Positions 53,675 to 62,775 of a DNA stretch of 64,000 bases are shown here, piece after piece; positions within the stretch are counted from its first letter, which is position 1, and the number at the start of each line of letters is the position of its first letter. A program made the position numbers and the translations under genes. The stretch is taken from assembly GCF_040719145.1 (NCBI RefSeq), contig NZ_JBFDUZ010000001.1, positions 1-64,000 of the forward strand. Direction: 5' to 3'. The notes beneath the pieces are model-generated. The model saw only the letters and a list, made by a program, of their open reading frames with translations, made no database searches and was not told the origin of the DNA. This DNA is from Paenibacillus sp. JQZ6Y-1. GTDB taxonomy: Bacteria; Bacillota; Bacilli; Paenibacillales; Paenibacillaceae.

Positions 53675-54649
53675 ATGACCGATTATCCGAAAAGCATCCG
53701 GGCGAAAGGAGAGAAGTTACGTTCTGCCACTGTGCCGAAGGAGAGCCTGTGGCGACGTATGCGCGGGCAAAAGCAGCTGATGTGGATGTCGCTGCCGATT
53801 GTATTGTATGTACTCGTCTTCTCGTATTATCCCATCTGGGGCTGGACGATGGCGTTTCAAAATTACAAGCCAGCTCGTGACTTTTTGGATCAGGAATGGG
53901 TGGGGCTGAAACATTTTCAATTTCTGTTCAGTGATGCGACCTTTTTGACTGTACTGCGCAATACGCTGGCGATGAGCGTGATCAATATGGTGCTAGGTTT
54001 TGCTACAGCGATCGTCTTCGCCATTTTGCTGAACGAGATCAAGCAGCGCTTTTTTAAACGGGCAATTCAGACCATTTCATATTTGCCGCATTTTCTATCG
54101 TGGATTATTGTAACAGGTATCGTTGCAAGCTCCTTATCAGTAGAGGGTGGTATCGTCAATATCGTACTGATGAAGCTGGGGTTCATCAGCCAACCGATCA
54201 TGTGGCTCAGTATTCCAGAATACTTCTGGGGCATTGTCGGCGCTTCGCATGTCTGGAAAGAAGTGGGCTGGAACGCCATCATTTATTTGGCAGCCATTAC
54301 TTCGATTGATCCGTCCTTGTACGAAGCAGCAGAGATTGACGGTGCTAATCGGTATCAGAAAATGCTGTATGTCACACTGCCCGGCATCAAGTCGATTGTA
54401 ATCATCCTGATGATTATGAATATCGGCTGGATTTTGGAAGCAGGCTTTGAGGTGCAATATTTGCTCGGTAACGGTATCGTGGTGGACTGGTCACAGACCA
54501 TCGACATTTTCGTATTGAAATACGGTCTTCAGGTGGGGAACTATTCTCTTGCTACCGCAGCCGGTATTTTTAAAACGATTGTCAGTATTGCACTCATATT
54601 TGCAGCCAATACCATCGCCAAGCGCTTTGGCGAAGACCGGCTGATTTAG
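53675..54649 (+). CDS. lplB: ABC sugar permease (LplB-type)
   Basis: A 324-residue permease with about six membrane segments. The ATPase-contact EAA loop is EAAEIDGANRYQKMLYVTLP. It forms the channel with the YtcP-type partner; the ATPase (often MsmX-like, encoded elsewhere) is missing here, normal for this class. ATG 53675 is chosen over 53654 because aaagga precedes it. It starts 109 bases after the binding-protein gene, with no terminator seen between. Confidence 0.9.
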   Translation: MTDYPKSIRAKGEKLRSATVPKESLWRRMRGQKQLMWMSLPIVLYVLVFSYYPIWGWTMAFQNYKPARDFLDQEWVGLKHFQFLFSDATFLTVLRNTLAMSVINMVLGFATAIVFAILLNEIKQRFFKRAIQTISYLPHFLSWIIVTGIVASSLSVEGGIVNIVLMKLGFISQPIMWLSIPEYFWGIVGASHVWKEVGWNAIIYLAAITSIDPSLYEAAEIDGANRYQKMLYVTLPGIKSIVIILMIMNIGWILEAGFEVQYLLGNGIVVDWSQTIDIFVLKYGLQVGNYSLATAAGIFKTIVSIALIFAANTIAKRFGEDRLI

Positions 54650-54661
54650 GGAGGGACGGAG

Positions 54662-55564
54662 ATGAAAAGCAAGTCGCCACAGCTGGAGCCGATTGTATTT
54701 CATACGTTCAATGCGGTGCTGATGATCCTGATTGCGATTGTCACGCTGTATCCATTTATGAATACGCTGGCAATATCACTCAATGCCGGTAATGATACGA
54801 TTCGGGGCGGCATTTATTTATGGCCGCGCGAATGGACGTGGCAAAATTACCGTGCTGTCTTTGCAGGTGGCACGATCTTTAACGCCTTTCTGATTTCGGT
54901 AGCGAGAACAGTCATTGCCACCGTGGTCAGTCTATTCTTAACATCGATGCTTGCCTATACACTCAGCCGCAAAGAATATGTATTTCGCAAATCGATTACG
55001 ATCATTGTCGTCATGACCATGTATTTCAATGCTGGTCTGATTCCGTATTATTTTCTGATTCGGGATCTGCATCTTCTGAATAATTTCCTCGTGTATATTA
55101 TTCCGGGGCTGGTCAGTGCCTTCAACATGATCGTCATCCGCACGTATATTCAGACATTGCCGGAAGGCTTGATCGAATCCGCCAAAATTGACGGTGCTGG
55201 TGATTTCCGAACCTTTATATCGATCATCTTACCGCTCTGTCAGCCGGTGCTGGCTACGGTAGCATTGTTCATTGCGGTAGGGCAGTGGAACTCTTGGTTT
55301 GATACGTTTTTATTTGCTTCATCCAAGCAGGAATTGAGCACATTGCAATTTGAATTGATGAAGCTGCTGTCCTCTTCGATGAATTCCAATAGCAGTGCTG
55401 CCGTATCGAACGGAGCAGATCCGAATGCGCTACAGAGCATGGTCACGCCGGTATCGATCCGTGCAGCGATTACGATTGTTGCCTCGTTGCCGATCCTGAT
55501 CGTTTATCCGTTTTTGCAAAAGTACTTTGTCCATGGATTACAGCTGGGCAGTGTGAAGGAATAA
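54662..55564 (+). CDS. ytcP: ABC sugar permease (YtcP-type)
   Basis: A 300-residue permease with about six membrane segments and EAA loop ESAKIDGAGDFRTFISIILP. Partner of the LplB-type subunit 12 bases upstream. The agggaggga site is strong. Together they import oligosaccharides delivered by the lipoprotein. The following gene encodes the xylanase that would act on the imported product. Confidence 0.92.
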   Translation: MKSKSPQLEPIVFHTFNAVLMILIAIVTLYPFMNTLAISLNAGNDTIRGGIYLWPREWTWQNYRAVFAGGTIFNAFLISVARTVIATVVSLFLTSMLAYTLSRKEYVFRKSITIIVVMTMYFNAGLIPYYFLIRDLHLLNNFLVYIIPGLVSAFNMIVIRTYIQTLPEGLIESAKIDGAGDFRTFISIILPLCQPVLATVALFIAVGQWNSWFDTFLFASSKQELSTLQFELMKLLSSSMNSNSSAAVSNGADPNALQSMVTPVSIRAAITIVASLPILIVYPFLQKYFVHGLQLGSVKE

Positions 55565-55594
55565 CAATCTTAGCTACAAAGGAGCGAAGCCGTC

Positions 55595-56596
55595 ATGAAA
55601 ACGTCATCCGCGCAATCGACAGGGCTTGCCGCTACGTTTGGGCAGCAATTCGATATTGGAGCGGCAGTCAGTGCGTATACGATCCACAGTCAGCGTGAAT
55701 TGCTAACACAGCAGTACAACAGTCTGACCGCCGAAAACGAAATGAAGCCTATTCTCTTACAGCCAGAGCAAGGGCGGTATACCTTTGATGATGCCGATGC
55801 CATCGCGAATTTTGCCCGTAATCATGGGATGAAGCTGCGTGGTCATACGTTGGTCTGGCATAATCAGACGCCTGATTGGATCTTTGCCGACGGCGATGGC
55901 AAAGCGGATCGGGCGACGCTGCTGCACCGATTGCGAGAGCATATGCAGACCGTGATGAAGCGGTATGAGGATATTATTTACTGCTGGGATGTGGTGAATG
56001 AAGCAATCAGCGATGAAGAGGGAGAGTATTTGCGGCAGACGCCGTGGCTGGAAGGGATCGGTGAGGATTATATCGCAGAGGCGTTCCGATTGGCGCATGA
56101 GGTTGATCCGCGTGCGCTGCTCTTTTATAACGATTATAACGAGTCTCATCCGGTCAAGCGTGATAAGATTTGTCGTCTAGTGCGCGGGCTGCTGGAAGAT
56201 GGCGTACCTATACATGGCATTGGCTTGCAGGCGCATTGGAATATCCATGATCCGTCGCTGGATCATATTCGCGCCGCCATTGAAACGTATGCTTCGCTCG
56301 GCTTGCAGCTGCAAATTACCGAAATGGATGTATCCGTATTTGCACATGACGACCGACGTACCGATTTGCAAGCGCCGACCGAGGAAATGCTGGAGCAGCA
56401 GGCGCTACGCTACGGCGAGTTTTTCCGAGTGTTTCGTGAATATGCCGATGTGATTACTAGCGTGACATTCTGGGGAGCCGCCGACGATTATACATGGCTG
56501 GATCATTTTCCGGTTCGAGGTCGTCGCAATTGGCCCCTGCTGTTCGATGAACAGCATCAGCCGAAGCGGGCGTTGGAAGAAGTCATGCGCGGATAA
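55595..56596 (+). CDS. Intracellular GH10 xylanase
   Basis: A 333-residue glycoside hydrolase family 10 enzyme consisting of the catalytic barrel only. The acid/base is Glu136 in WDVVNEAISDE and the nucleophile Glu243 in QITEMDVS. No signal peptide or binding module, so it works in the cytoplasm on imported xylo-oligosaccharides, like XynA2 of the Paenibacillus aldouronate cluster. The alpha-glucuronidase (GH67) and xylosidase found beside it in that cluster are missing here. The aaaggag site precedes ATG. It is the last gene of the unit. Confidence 0.93.
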   Translation: MKTSSAQSTGLAATFGQQFDIGAAVSAYTIHSQRELLTQQYNSLTAENEMKPILLQPEQGRYTFDDADAIANFARNHGMKLRGHTLVWHNQTPDWIFADGDGKADRATLLHRLREHMQTVMKRYEDIIYCWDVVNEAISDEEGEYLRQTPWLEGIGEDYIAEAFRLAHEVDPRALLFYNDYNESHPVKRDKICRLVRGLLEDGVPIHGIGLQAHWNIHDPSLDHIRAAIETYASLGLQLQITEMDVSVFAHDDRRTDLQAPTEEMLEQQALRYGEFFRVFREYADVITSVTFWGAADDYTWLDHFPVRGRRNWPLLFDEQHQPKRALEEVMRG

Positions 56597-56664
56597 GCAG
56601 CAACGCTAGTATGGCTGGTTTTTCGACCCAGATGGTATGATTCATCTGCGAGAACGATCAATAC

Positions 56665-57117
56665 TCAGTCAGCTTGTTGCATCCAGCGCTCCATAATCAC
56701 ATACGATTTGCCGCCTTTTTGAAACGTGTTCGTTGTGGGTTGAAGCCCAAACGTTTCATAAAAGGCGGTTTTTTCTGTTCGCGCATTGCAATACAGACGG
56801 GATACGCCAAGACGCGCTGCTTCCTGTACGATGTAATCTAGCAGGCGACTACCATATCCATTGCCTTGATGCGATGTCCGAGTGGCGAATTTGCGAAATT
56901 GGGCTTCGCTGCCCTGCACAAACAGGGAAATGACCGATACGGGTTGATCATGATCGTCGTCAATAAACAAACCGTAATGTGTACCGGCATCATCATCTGC
57001 CAGCTTCACATAATCCAGCTCGCGGTCGGGCCACATCACTTCATGCCGCAGCTGCCATACCTGTTCAACAGGCACAATTGCAATACGAATAGATGAGGAA
57101 TGTAGAGAATGCTGCAT
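56665..57117 (-). CDS. GNAT-family N-acetyltransferase
   Basis: A 150-residue acetyltransferase. The acetyl-CoA loop is ATRTSHQGNGYGSRLLDYIV, followed by the YCNARTEKTAFYETFGL segment typical of small-molecule GNATs; the acceptor is unknown. The aaaggag site precedes ATG. It is convergent with the xylanase gene and divergent from the GntR gene. Confidence 0.9.
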   Translation of the reverse strand: MQHSLHSSSIRIAIVPVEQVWQLRHEVMWPDRELDYVKLADDDAGTHYGLFIDDDHDQPVSVISLFVQGSEAQFRKFATRTSHQGNGYGSRLLDYIVQEAARLGVSRLYCNARTEKTAFYETFGLQPTTNTFQKGGKSYVIMERWMQQAD

Positions 57118-57203
57118 GTGAAAACTCCTTTCTGTACAACGAATATATGGAGTATATAACGGTCAAGCATTCCTTACAACATCCATTTGATGGAAAAAAT
57201 AGA

Positions 57204-57245
57204 TTGACATATACAATCAACTGTACTAATAATAGTAATACAGTT
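57204..57245 (+). promoter_or_regulatory. Promoter and inverted-repeat operator of the gntR gene
   Basis: TTGACA (57204-57209) with an AT-rich -10 region near 57224-57232, overlapped by AACTGTA-N13-TACAGTT (57219-57245). YtrA-type GntR repressors usually control their own operon through such palindromes, so autoregulation is likely. Confidence 0.65.
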
Positions 57246-57268
57246 AATACAGTGAAAGGAGGCAGAGT

Positions 57269-57655
57269 ATGTTTGAACTGGATATACGTAGCCGCAAGCC
57301 GATTTACGAACAGCTGATGGACAAGATCAAGGAGCTGATCGTATACGGTGTACTCAAGCCGGATGAGCAGCTGCCGTCCGTGCGTTCACTGTCCGCCCAA
57401 CTGACGGTGAATCCGAATACGATTCAAAAGGCGTACCGGGAACTGGAGCGGGAAGGCTATATTTATTCGCAGGCAGGCAAAGGCAGCTTTGTCTCGCCGT
57501 CTCAGCATCAGCCTAATGCGGCGCAGATGGCAGAGATGAAGGAACGACTGTTGAAGCTGTTTGCCGAAGCGATCTATCTGGGATTTACCGAATCGGATAT
57601 GGAGAAGCTGTACAAGCAAGCGATGGAAGAACAAGGGAGGGAGCAGGATGATTGA
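57269..57655 (+). CDS. GntR-family regulator, YtrA subfamily
   Basis: A 128-residue repressor. The winged helix (about 10-75) has the GntR pattern LPSVRSLSAQLTVNPNTIQK and AYRELEREGYIYSQAGKGSF, and the short C-terminal helical tail is the YtrA type, which lacks a full ligand domain. Such regulators control adjacent ABC transporters and often respond to cell-wall stress. ATG 57269 follows aaaggagg. The gene overlaps the ATPase gene by eight bases. Confidence 0.92.
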   Translation: MFELDIRSRKPIYEQLMDKIKELIVYGVLKPDEQLPSVRSLSAQLTVNPNTIQKAYRELEREGYIYSQAGKGSFVSPSQHQPNAAQMAEMKERLLKLFAEAIYLGFTESDMEKLYKQAMEEQGREQDD

Positions 57656-58553
57656 GATTCGTGACATTGGTAAGACGTTTGAAGCCGAAGCAGCAGTACA
57701 CAATATAAGCTTGACCATACATAAAGGTTCCATCTTTGGTCTGCTTGGCTCCAACGGGGCAGGCAAGACGACATTGTTAAAAATGCTGGCGGGTATTTAT
57801 CGCCCTGATAGCGGTAGCATCACATTAGAGGGACAGCCGGTTTACGAAAATCCGACAAGCAAGCAGCGCATGATCTTTTTGGCGGATCAGCCTTACTTTT
57901 TTGCCCAGACGAGCATTACACAGATGGCAACCTTTTACCGCTCCACTTATGCCCATTGGAGTCAGGAGCGTTTTGAACAGCTGGCACCAGCTTTTGCCAC
58001 TATTCATCGCAAGCGCAAATTGCATCGCATGTCTAAGGGGATGCAGCGTCAAGCGTCCTTATGGCTGGCTCTCAGCTGCAAACCGGATGTGCTTATTCTG
58101 GATGAACCGATTGACGGGCTGGACCCGGTCATGCGCCGACAGGTAAAGAATCTGCTGTTTCAAGAGGTCGCCGAACGCGAGCTAACCGTAGTGATCTCAT
58201 CGCATAATCTGCGCGAGATCGAGGATATGTGCGACCATGTTGGTATCATGCACGAGGGACGATTGTTGCTGGAAAAAGAACTCGATGACCTCAAATCCGA
58301 TACACACAAAATCCAAGTCGCTTTCCGCGATGAGCGTCACGAGCAGGCGATTGGTGGATTGCTGGACATTGTGCATCGCGAGCAACGGGGAAGTGTAGGC
58401 ACGTATATTATCAAAGGCACGGTGGAGCGAATTACCGAGGTAGTGCAGGTGTATCAGCCGTATGTATTTGATGTACTGCCGATGACGCTGGAGGAGATAT
58501 TTATTTATGAAATGGGGGATGCCGGTTATGCATTACAGCCGATACTTCTTTAA
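57648..58553 (+). CDS. ABC transporter ATP-binding protein
   Basis: A 301-residue ATPase. Walker A is GSNGAGKTTLLK, the signature is unusual (RMSKGMQRQ in place of LSGGQ), Walker B is VLILDEPIDGLDP, and the H-loop is VVISSH. The last 70 residues form an extra domain of the drug/export ABC type. ATG 57648 follows agggaggg inside the gntR gene. The degenerate signature is shared by YtrB/BcrA-like ATPases. It overlaps the permease gene by 26 bases. Confidence 0.92.
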   Translation: MIEIRDIGKTFEAEAAVHNISLTIHKGSIFGLLGSNGAGKTTLLKMLAGIYRPDSGSITLEGQPVYENPTSKQRMIFLADQPYFFAQTSITQMATFYRSTYAHWSQERFEQLAPAFATIHRKRKLHRMSKGMQRQASLWLALSCKPDVLILDEPIDGLDPVMRRQVKNLLFQEVAERELTVVISSHNLREIEDMCDHVGIMHEGRLLLEKELDDLKSDTHKIQVAFRDERHEQAIGGLLDIVHREQRGSVGTYIIKGTVERITEVVQVYQPYVFDVLPMTLEEIFIYEMGDAGYALQPILL

Positions 58554-60564
58554 CCGCGGACTGTGGATTCAGGCATTTCGTCAGGGCGGATGGCTAAGTA
58601 TTGTGTACCTGATTACGCTTGTCTTTGCTCTGCCCATGCAATTTATTTCCTACAATGAATCTTACCAATATCAGTATGGTATATACGAAATTAGCAATTT
58701 TTTTAACGCTGGTCATGCAATACAGCTTCTATCAATGATCGCAATTCCGATTGCAATGGCTGTGTTTTTGATGCGTTATATCCAATCCAAAAAAGCGTCT
58801 GAATTTTTTCACGGTCTTCCTGTTCGTCGTCTTCCTTTATTTAGTACGCAATGTTTAGCAGGTTACATGATGATTGTTATTCCGATCCTTATTATTGCTA
58901 TCGTAATGTGGCTAATGGTTGGGCAGTTGGAGGAAGTACATTATACCAGTATACAAGTATGGCAGTGGGCAGTAACAAGTATAGTATTTACGCTATTCTT
59001 CTTTACCTTTTCACTGTTGGTTAGTATATGTATCGGTCAATCCATTTTACAGATGGTGACGACAATTATATTGCTAATGTTGCCAACCGGTTTGGCATAT
59101 TTATATGTGCGGCATTTTGCTCTTTATTTGTATGGATATAGAACAAGTTATGATAGTGGTTTGTTGGCATCTTGGTCGCCAACCGAACGAGTATATACAT
59201 TGTCAACATGGGGATTCAGTCCGTTGGAAGGCTGGATTTATGTAATGTGTTCTTGCATTTTTATAGCAGTAAGCTGTTGGTTATATGCTCGACGACCAAC
59301 CGAACGAGCAAATCAATCTGTCGTTTTTCATTATTTGTATCCTTTATTTCGCATCGGCTTGATGGTATGTGCATCGATGCTTCTTGGTTTGTATATTTTG
59401 TATATTGGTCTGAAGTGGAACATATTGATCTATACGATAGGAGCTATTATAGGTAGTATATTGGCAGAAATGATTATACGAAAACGATGGTATATCTTTG
59501 ATCGCAAATGGATCGTTCAATTAATAGTTGGAGGAGTTGCTACAGTAGCGTTACTCTATTTGCCAGTATCCGCTTTGAATCCATATGAACGACATGTACC
59601 GAATGCTGGAGACGTTAAAGCAGTATATGTAGGTAACAATGTATATAATGAATTTTTTATACGAAATATATTTGACCCCAATAAACAAAAAGCGGAAATT
59701 AATCCTTACATGATCTCTGCGGATCGGGATTATATTCAAAAAGCTATTGCCCTACATCAAAAAATAGTAGATATGCAGCCTACTTATAAAGTGTTCAAAC
59801 CAGAGTATACCAACACGGAGTATTACAAACACAATGAAATTGTAGACGTAGGTTATTTGCTAAACGATGGTACAACGTTAACAAGAAGCTATTCCATTCC
59901 GAAAATAGACGAATACAAAAATGTATTAAATGCAGTTCATCAAAGTACTCCATATAAAAAATCGTATTATCAGCTCGATAGTTTAGTTGCATCAAATGAG
60001 CCGATTACGATTAAAAATCCAGATAAGCCGAAGCATAAAATAACAATCAATAATGAAAAAGAGATTAAAGAACTACAGCAGCTTATCGTACAAGAAAAAC
60101 TTGAAATGAAAGAGCCAGATGAAACAGCGATACAGGGCAATATTTTGTATATGGATGCTTCTATTGAAGTAAAACCAATAACAACTACATCGTTACGATA
60201 TATATGGGAGCCTACTTTTAAGCCAATGCAACAGTGGCTAAAACAAAAAGATTATTGGGATCAATTGATTACCAAACCTCAGCAAATAGCTGAAATCGTA
60301 ATTGTACCTGACGAGCGAACACAACAAGAAAAAGCGTTTACGGATCAGCGCGATGTAGTTGCAAGGTACAAAAATTCACCTCAAAAGATAACCGTGCGTA
60401 ATTTGAACCAGATCACCGAACTCCTTGATCAAAGTGAAGTTGAAGGAGATACGGAAGGGGAAAGTTATGTGCTTAAATTAAAGTTTAAAGATGGGACAGT
60501 AAGTTACCGTGTTCTGGGTAGTAAGCAAGTTACGCCGGATATCTATAGCATGTTACCGAAGTAA
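58528..60564 (+). CDS. Large ABC permease-like membrane protein
   Basis: A 678-residue protein. The first 350 residues contain about eight membrane helices (ABC-2-like), and the remaining 330 form a soluble, probably extracytoplasmic domain rich in Lys/Thr/Ile. ATG 58528 follows atggggg; in-frame ATGs at 58507 and 58519 exist. The base composition after about 58900 is much more AT-rich than the ATPase gene, so this part has a different history or relaxed codon use. With the ATPase it would form an exporter or sensor-type transporter, with the C-terminal domain possibly binding the substrate. Confidence 0.82.
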   Translation: MHYSRYFFNRGLWIQAFRQGGWLSIVYLITLVFALPMQFISYNESYQYQYGIYEISNFFNAGHAIQLLSMIAIPIAMAVFLMRYIQSKKASEFFHGLPVRRLPLFSTQCLAGYMMIVIPILIIAIVMWLMVGQLEEVHYTSIQVWQWAVTSIVFTLFFFTFSLLVSICIGQSILQMVTTIILLMLPTGLAYLYVRHFALYLYGYRTSYDSGLLASWSPTERVYTLSTWGFSPLEGWIYVMCSCIFIAVSCWLYARRPTERANQSVVFHYLYPLFRIGLMVCASMLLGLYILYIGLKWNILIYTIGAIIGSILAEMIIRKRWYIFDRKWIVQLIVGGVATVALLYLPVSALNPYERHVPNAGDVKAVYVGNNVYNEFFIRNIFDPNKQKAEINPYMISADRDYIQKAIALHQKIVDMQPTYKVFKPEYTNTEYYKHNEIVDVGYLLNDGTTLTRSYSIPKIDEYKNVLNAVHQSTPYKKSYYQLDSLVASNEPITIKNPDKPKHKITINNEKEIKELQQLIVQEKLEMKEPDETAIQGNILYMDASIEVKPITTTSLRYIWEPTFKPMQQWLKQKDYWDQLITKPQQIAEIVIVPDERTQQEKAFTDQRDVVARYKNSPQKITVRNLNQITELLDQSEVEGDTEGESYVLKLKFKDGTVSYRVLGSKQVTPDIYSMLPK

Positions 60565-60704
60565 ATGAAAGATGTAGTTATACCACCATAACGATTCACC
60601 CCAAATATCATAACCAGCAACACCAGAGCAATCCAACAAATAGCAATAAAAAAACTAGCAAGAAACCAAGCACCACCCTGTCCCTACCTACCACCGTCCC
60701 ATCC

Positions 60705-60750
60705 GAAAAGCCCTGCTAGCTCGCCAATAACGAGCAGCAGGGCTTTTCCC
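60705..60750 (+). terminator. Terminator after the ABC operon
   Basis: Stem gaaaagccctgctagctcg with cgagcagcagggcttttc around a seven-base loop, followed by cctatg; the left arm supplies T on the minus strand, so it can work in both directions. Confidence 0.85.
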
Positions 60751-60860
60751 TATGCTCTATTACACGATCCCATACCCACATACCCCACATCTCTCCATAC
60801 CACCCCATCCATCCCCCTAGTCCCAACTCTCCACCTCCATACTATTTCGCATCTTTATCT
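60751..60860. other. C-rich, G-poor tract before the VTC gene
   Basis: From 60771 to 60840 the plus strand has 38 C and a single G in 70 bases, in runs such as taccccac and atccccct. The minus strand therefore carries six runs of three or more G. No gene is visible. It lies between a terminator and the VTC-domain gene's upstream region. Confidence 0.8.
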
Positions 60861-61011
60861 AATTTTACAGATCTGTTCATAAAGAGTTCAAAATGCCTAT
60901 TTATAATCAGAATTGTTAACGGGATGTAAATTCTATGTAAAATGCAATCCCGACTGGACAAGCGGCGACTGCTCATTTCCAAGCAGTTGAAACGGGAAAG
61001 GAGAACAACAG

Positions 61012-61734
61012 GTGTATTATCCCCGAACGGATTTGCAATATCGTCATGAGCTGAAGCATTACGTCAATTATCATCAGTATTTTATGATTCGCCAGCGGCT
61101 CAAAGGCATCCTCAAGCAAGATACCAATGCCAATGAAGCCGGAGAATATTTGATTCGCAGCCTTTACTTTGATGATGTAAATAACACAGCACTGCACGAA
61201 AAGCAGGGCGGTGTGCGCGACCGTGTCAAATACCGAATTCGCATTTACAACGGTAGCGACCGCATCATCCATTTTGAGAAGAAAATCAAAATGAATGAAT
61301 ACATCGCCAAAGTAAAAGAGTCCATTACCCGCGAAATGTACGACGAGATGCTGAAAGGCAACTACGACGTATTCAATATTCCAGAAAAACCGTTGTTGTA
61401 TGAAATTTATCATGCGGCGAACAATGTGCTGCTTCGTCCCAAAGTCATCGTCGATTATGTGCGTGAGGCGTACACATCGCCACTGGGCAATGTGCGCATC
61501 ACCTTTGACAAGTATCTGAAAACTGGGCTGAACAATGTGGATATTTTCGATCCGCAGCTCGCCATGGTGGATGCCATCGACAACAAGCATTTTGTGCTGG
61601 AAGTGAAGTACGACGAGTATTTGCCGGATTATATCAAAACGGCATTGCAGCTTGAAGGACTGATCCGGCAATCGAATTCCAAATACGTCATCTGCCGCAA
61701 GCTCGGCAAAGAAAACAACTGGGAGGACCAATAA
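61012..61734 (+). CDS. VTC-domain (polyphosphate polymerase-like) protein
   Basis: A 240-residue protein with the VTC/CYTH-like fold: YRHELKHYVN, SLYFDDVNNTAL, VKYRIRIYNGSD, HFEKKIKMNEYIAKVK and FVLEVKYDEYLPDYI, the Arg/Lys/Glu-lined tunnel residues of this family. It probably polymerises or binds polyphosphate or a related phosphorylated compound in the cytoplasm. GTG 61012 is the start, nine bases after aaaggag. The next genes (DUF4956 and CotH) are its usual partners. Confidence 0.9.
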   Translation: MYYPRTDLQYRHELKHYVNYHQYFMIRQRLKGILKQDTNANEAGEYLIRSLYFDDVNNTALHEKQGGVRDRVKYRIRIYNGSDRIIHFEKKIKMNEYIAKVKESITREMYDEMLKGNYDVFNIPEKPLLYEIYHAANNVLLRPKVIVDYVREAYTSPLGNVRITFDKYLKTGLNNVDIFDPQLAMVDAIDNKHFVLEVKYDEYLPDYIKTALQLEGLIRQSNSKYVICRKLGKENNWEDQ

Positions 61735-61736
61735 AC

Positions 61737-62471
61737 ATGGCAACAACCACAACCGTCGCAGCAGCGGCAGCCAACAACACCGATTCCACCACTGCAACGA
61801 ACTTTTCCGATATCGTCAAAAACTCGGTGCTGGAGAGCTTCTCCACCGACATTAGTATTACACATATCCTGCTCACGATGGGCATTTCCTTTTTGATCGG
61901 GCTGTTCATCTATTTCTTATACAAACGCGTCTTCAGCGGCGTGCTATATTCCAAAAGCTTTAACATTTCTCTTGTCGGTATGGTACTTGTTACGTCGATG
62001 GTTATCATCGCGATTAACTCTAACCTCGTGCTCTCGCTCGGTATGGTCGGTGCGCTGAGTATCGTTCGTTTCCGTACGCCGATCAAAGACCCAACGGACC
62101 TCATTTTCCTGTTCTGGGCAGCGGCGGCTGGTATCGTAACTGGTGCAGGCTTCTACACGCTGTCGATCATCGGCTCTATTATCGTCGGTATCGTCATGTT
62201 CTTATTTATCAAAGGCTCTTCGTTTGAAACGCCGTACCTACTCGTTGTGAATGCACAGGGCGACGAAGCGGAGAAATCCGTGAATAGCAAGCTGGATTCG
62301 CTGGTCAAACGCCATAATGTCAGACAAAAAACCATCACTGCCGACAATATTGAGATGACCATCGAGGTTCGCCTGAAAAATAACGAGCCTACATTTGTCA
62401 ACGAAATTAGCCGTATCAGCGGTGTGAAAAATGCTGTCCTGATCAGCTATAACGGCGACTACGTCTCTTAA
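61737..62471 (+). CDS. DUF4956 membrane protein
   Basis: A 244-residue protein of the DUF4956 family. After an Ala/Thr-rich start, three to four membrane helices lie at about 38-60, 65-88 and 118-155 (with ALSIVRFRTPIKDPTDLIF between them), followed by a cytoplasmic C-terminal domain of about 85 residues with a beta-alpha-beta, ACT-like look. It is commonly encoded between VTC and CotH genes and may link the polymerase to the membrane. ATG 61737 follows gggagga, and starts two bases after the VTC stop. Confidence 0.9.
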   Translation: MATTTTVAAAAANNTDSTTATNFSDIVKNSVLESFSTDISITHILLTMGISFLIGLFIYFLYKRVFSGVLYSKSFNISLVGMVLVTSMVIIAINSNLVLSLGMVGALSIVRFRTPIKDPTDLIFLFWAAAAGIVTGAGFYTLSIIGSIIVGIVMFLFIKGSSFETPYLLVVNAQGDEAEKSVNSKLDSLVKRHNVRQKTITADNIEMTIEVRLKNNEPTFVNEISRISGVKNAVLISYNGDYVS

Positions 62472-62573
62472 TCTCCATTTCAATAGTTAGACATAACAGA
62501 ATCAGCGAAAGGTCATTCGTCGGCACCCTGCTTGACCATGCCTTAGCTTATCTATGAACGGAATGAATGTTGT

Positions 62574-62620
62574 GAAGATTCCCTGTAGCTATCGTCAATG
62601 GATGCAGGGAATCTCGTTTT
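62574..62620 (+). terminator. Terminator between DUF4956 gene and cotH
   Basis: Ten-bp stem agattccctg/cagggaatct with a 19-base loop and cgtttta tail. It implies that cotH has its own promoter or receives only partial read-through. Confidence 0.75.
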
Positions 62621-62775
62621 ATACAACGGACATATAGGCGCAATCTGTATCAGTAGTATCAGTAATCTCAATGTGAACAATATAACGGGGATTGCGTGCA
62701 TTGCCTGCCAAGATAAGGCATCGCCGCAGCGTCCGTTTTCTATGTAGTATCTATCTTGAAACTGGCGGTGATCTA

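Noticed and set aside
53641..53880. 79-codon frame at the start of the LplB-type gene
   Set aside because: It is an alternative frame of the permease gene, without membrane character or ribosome-binding site.
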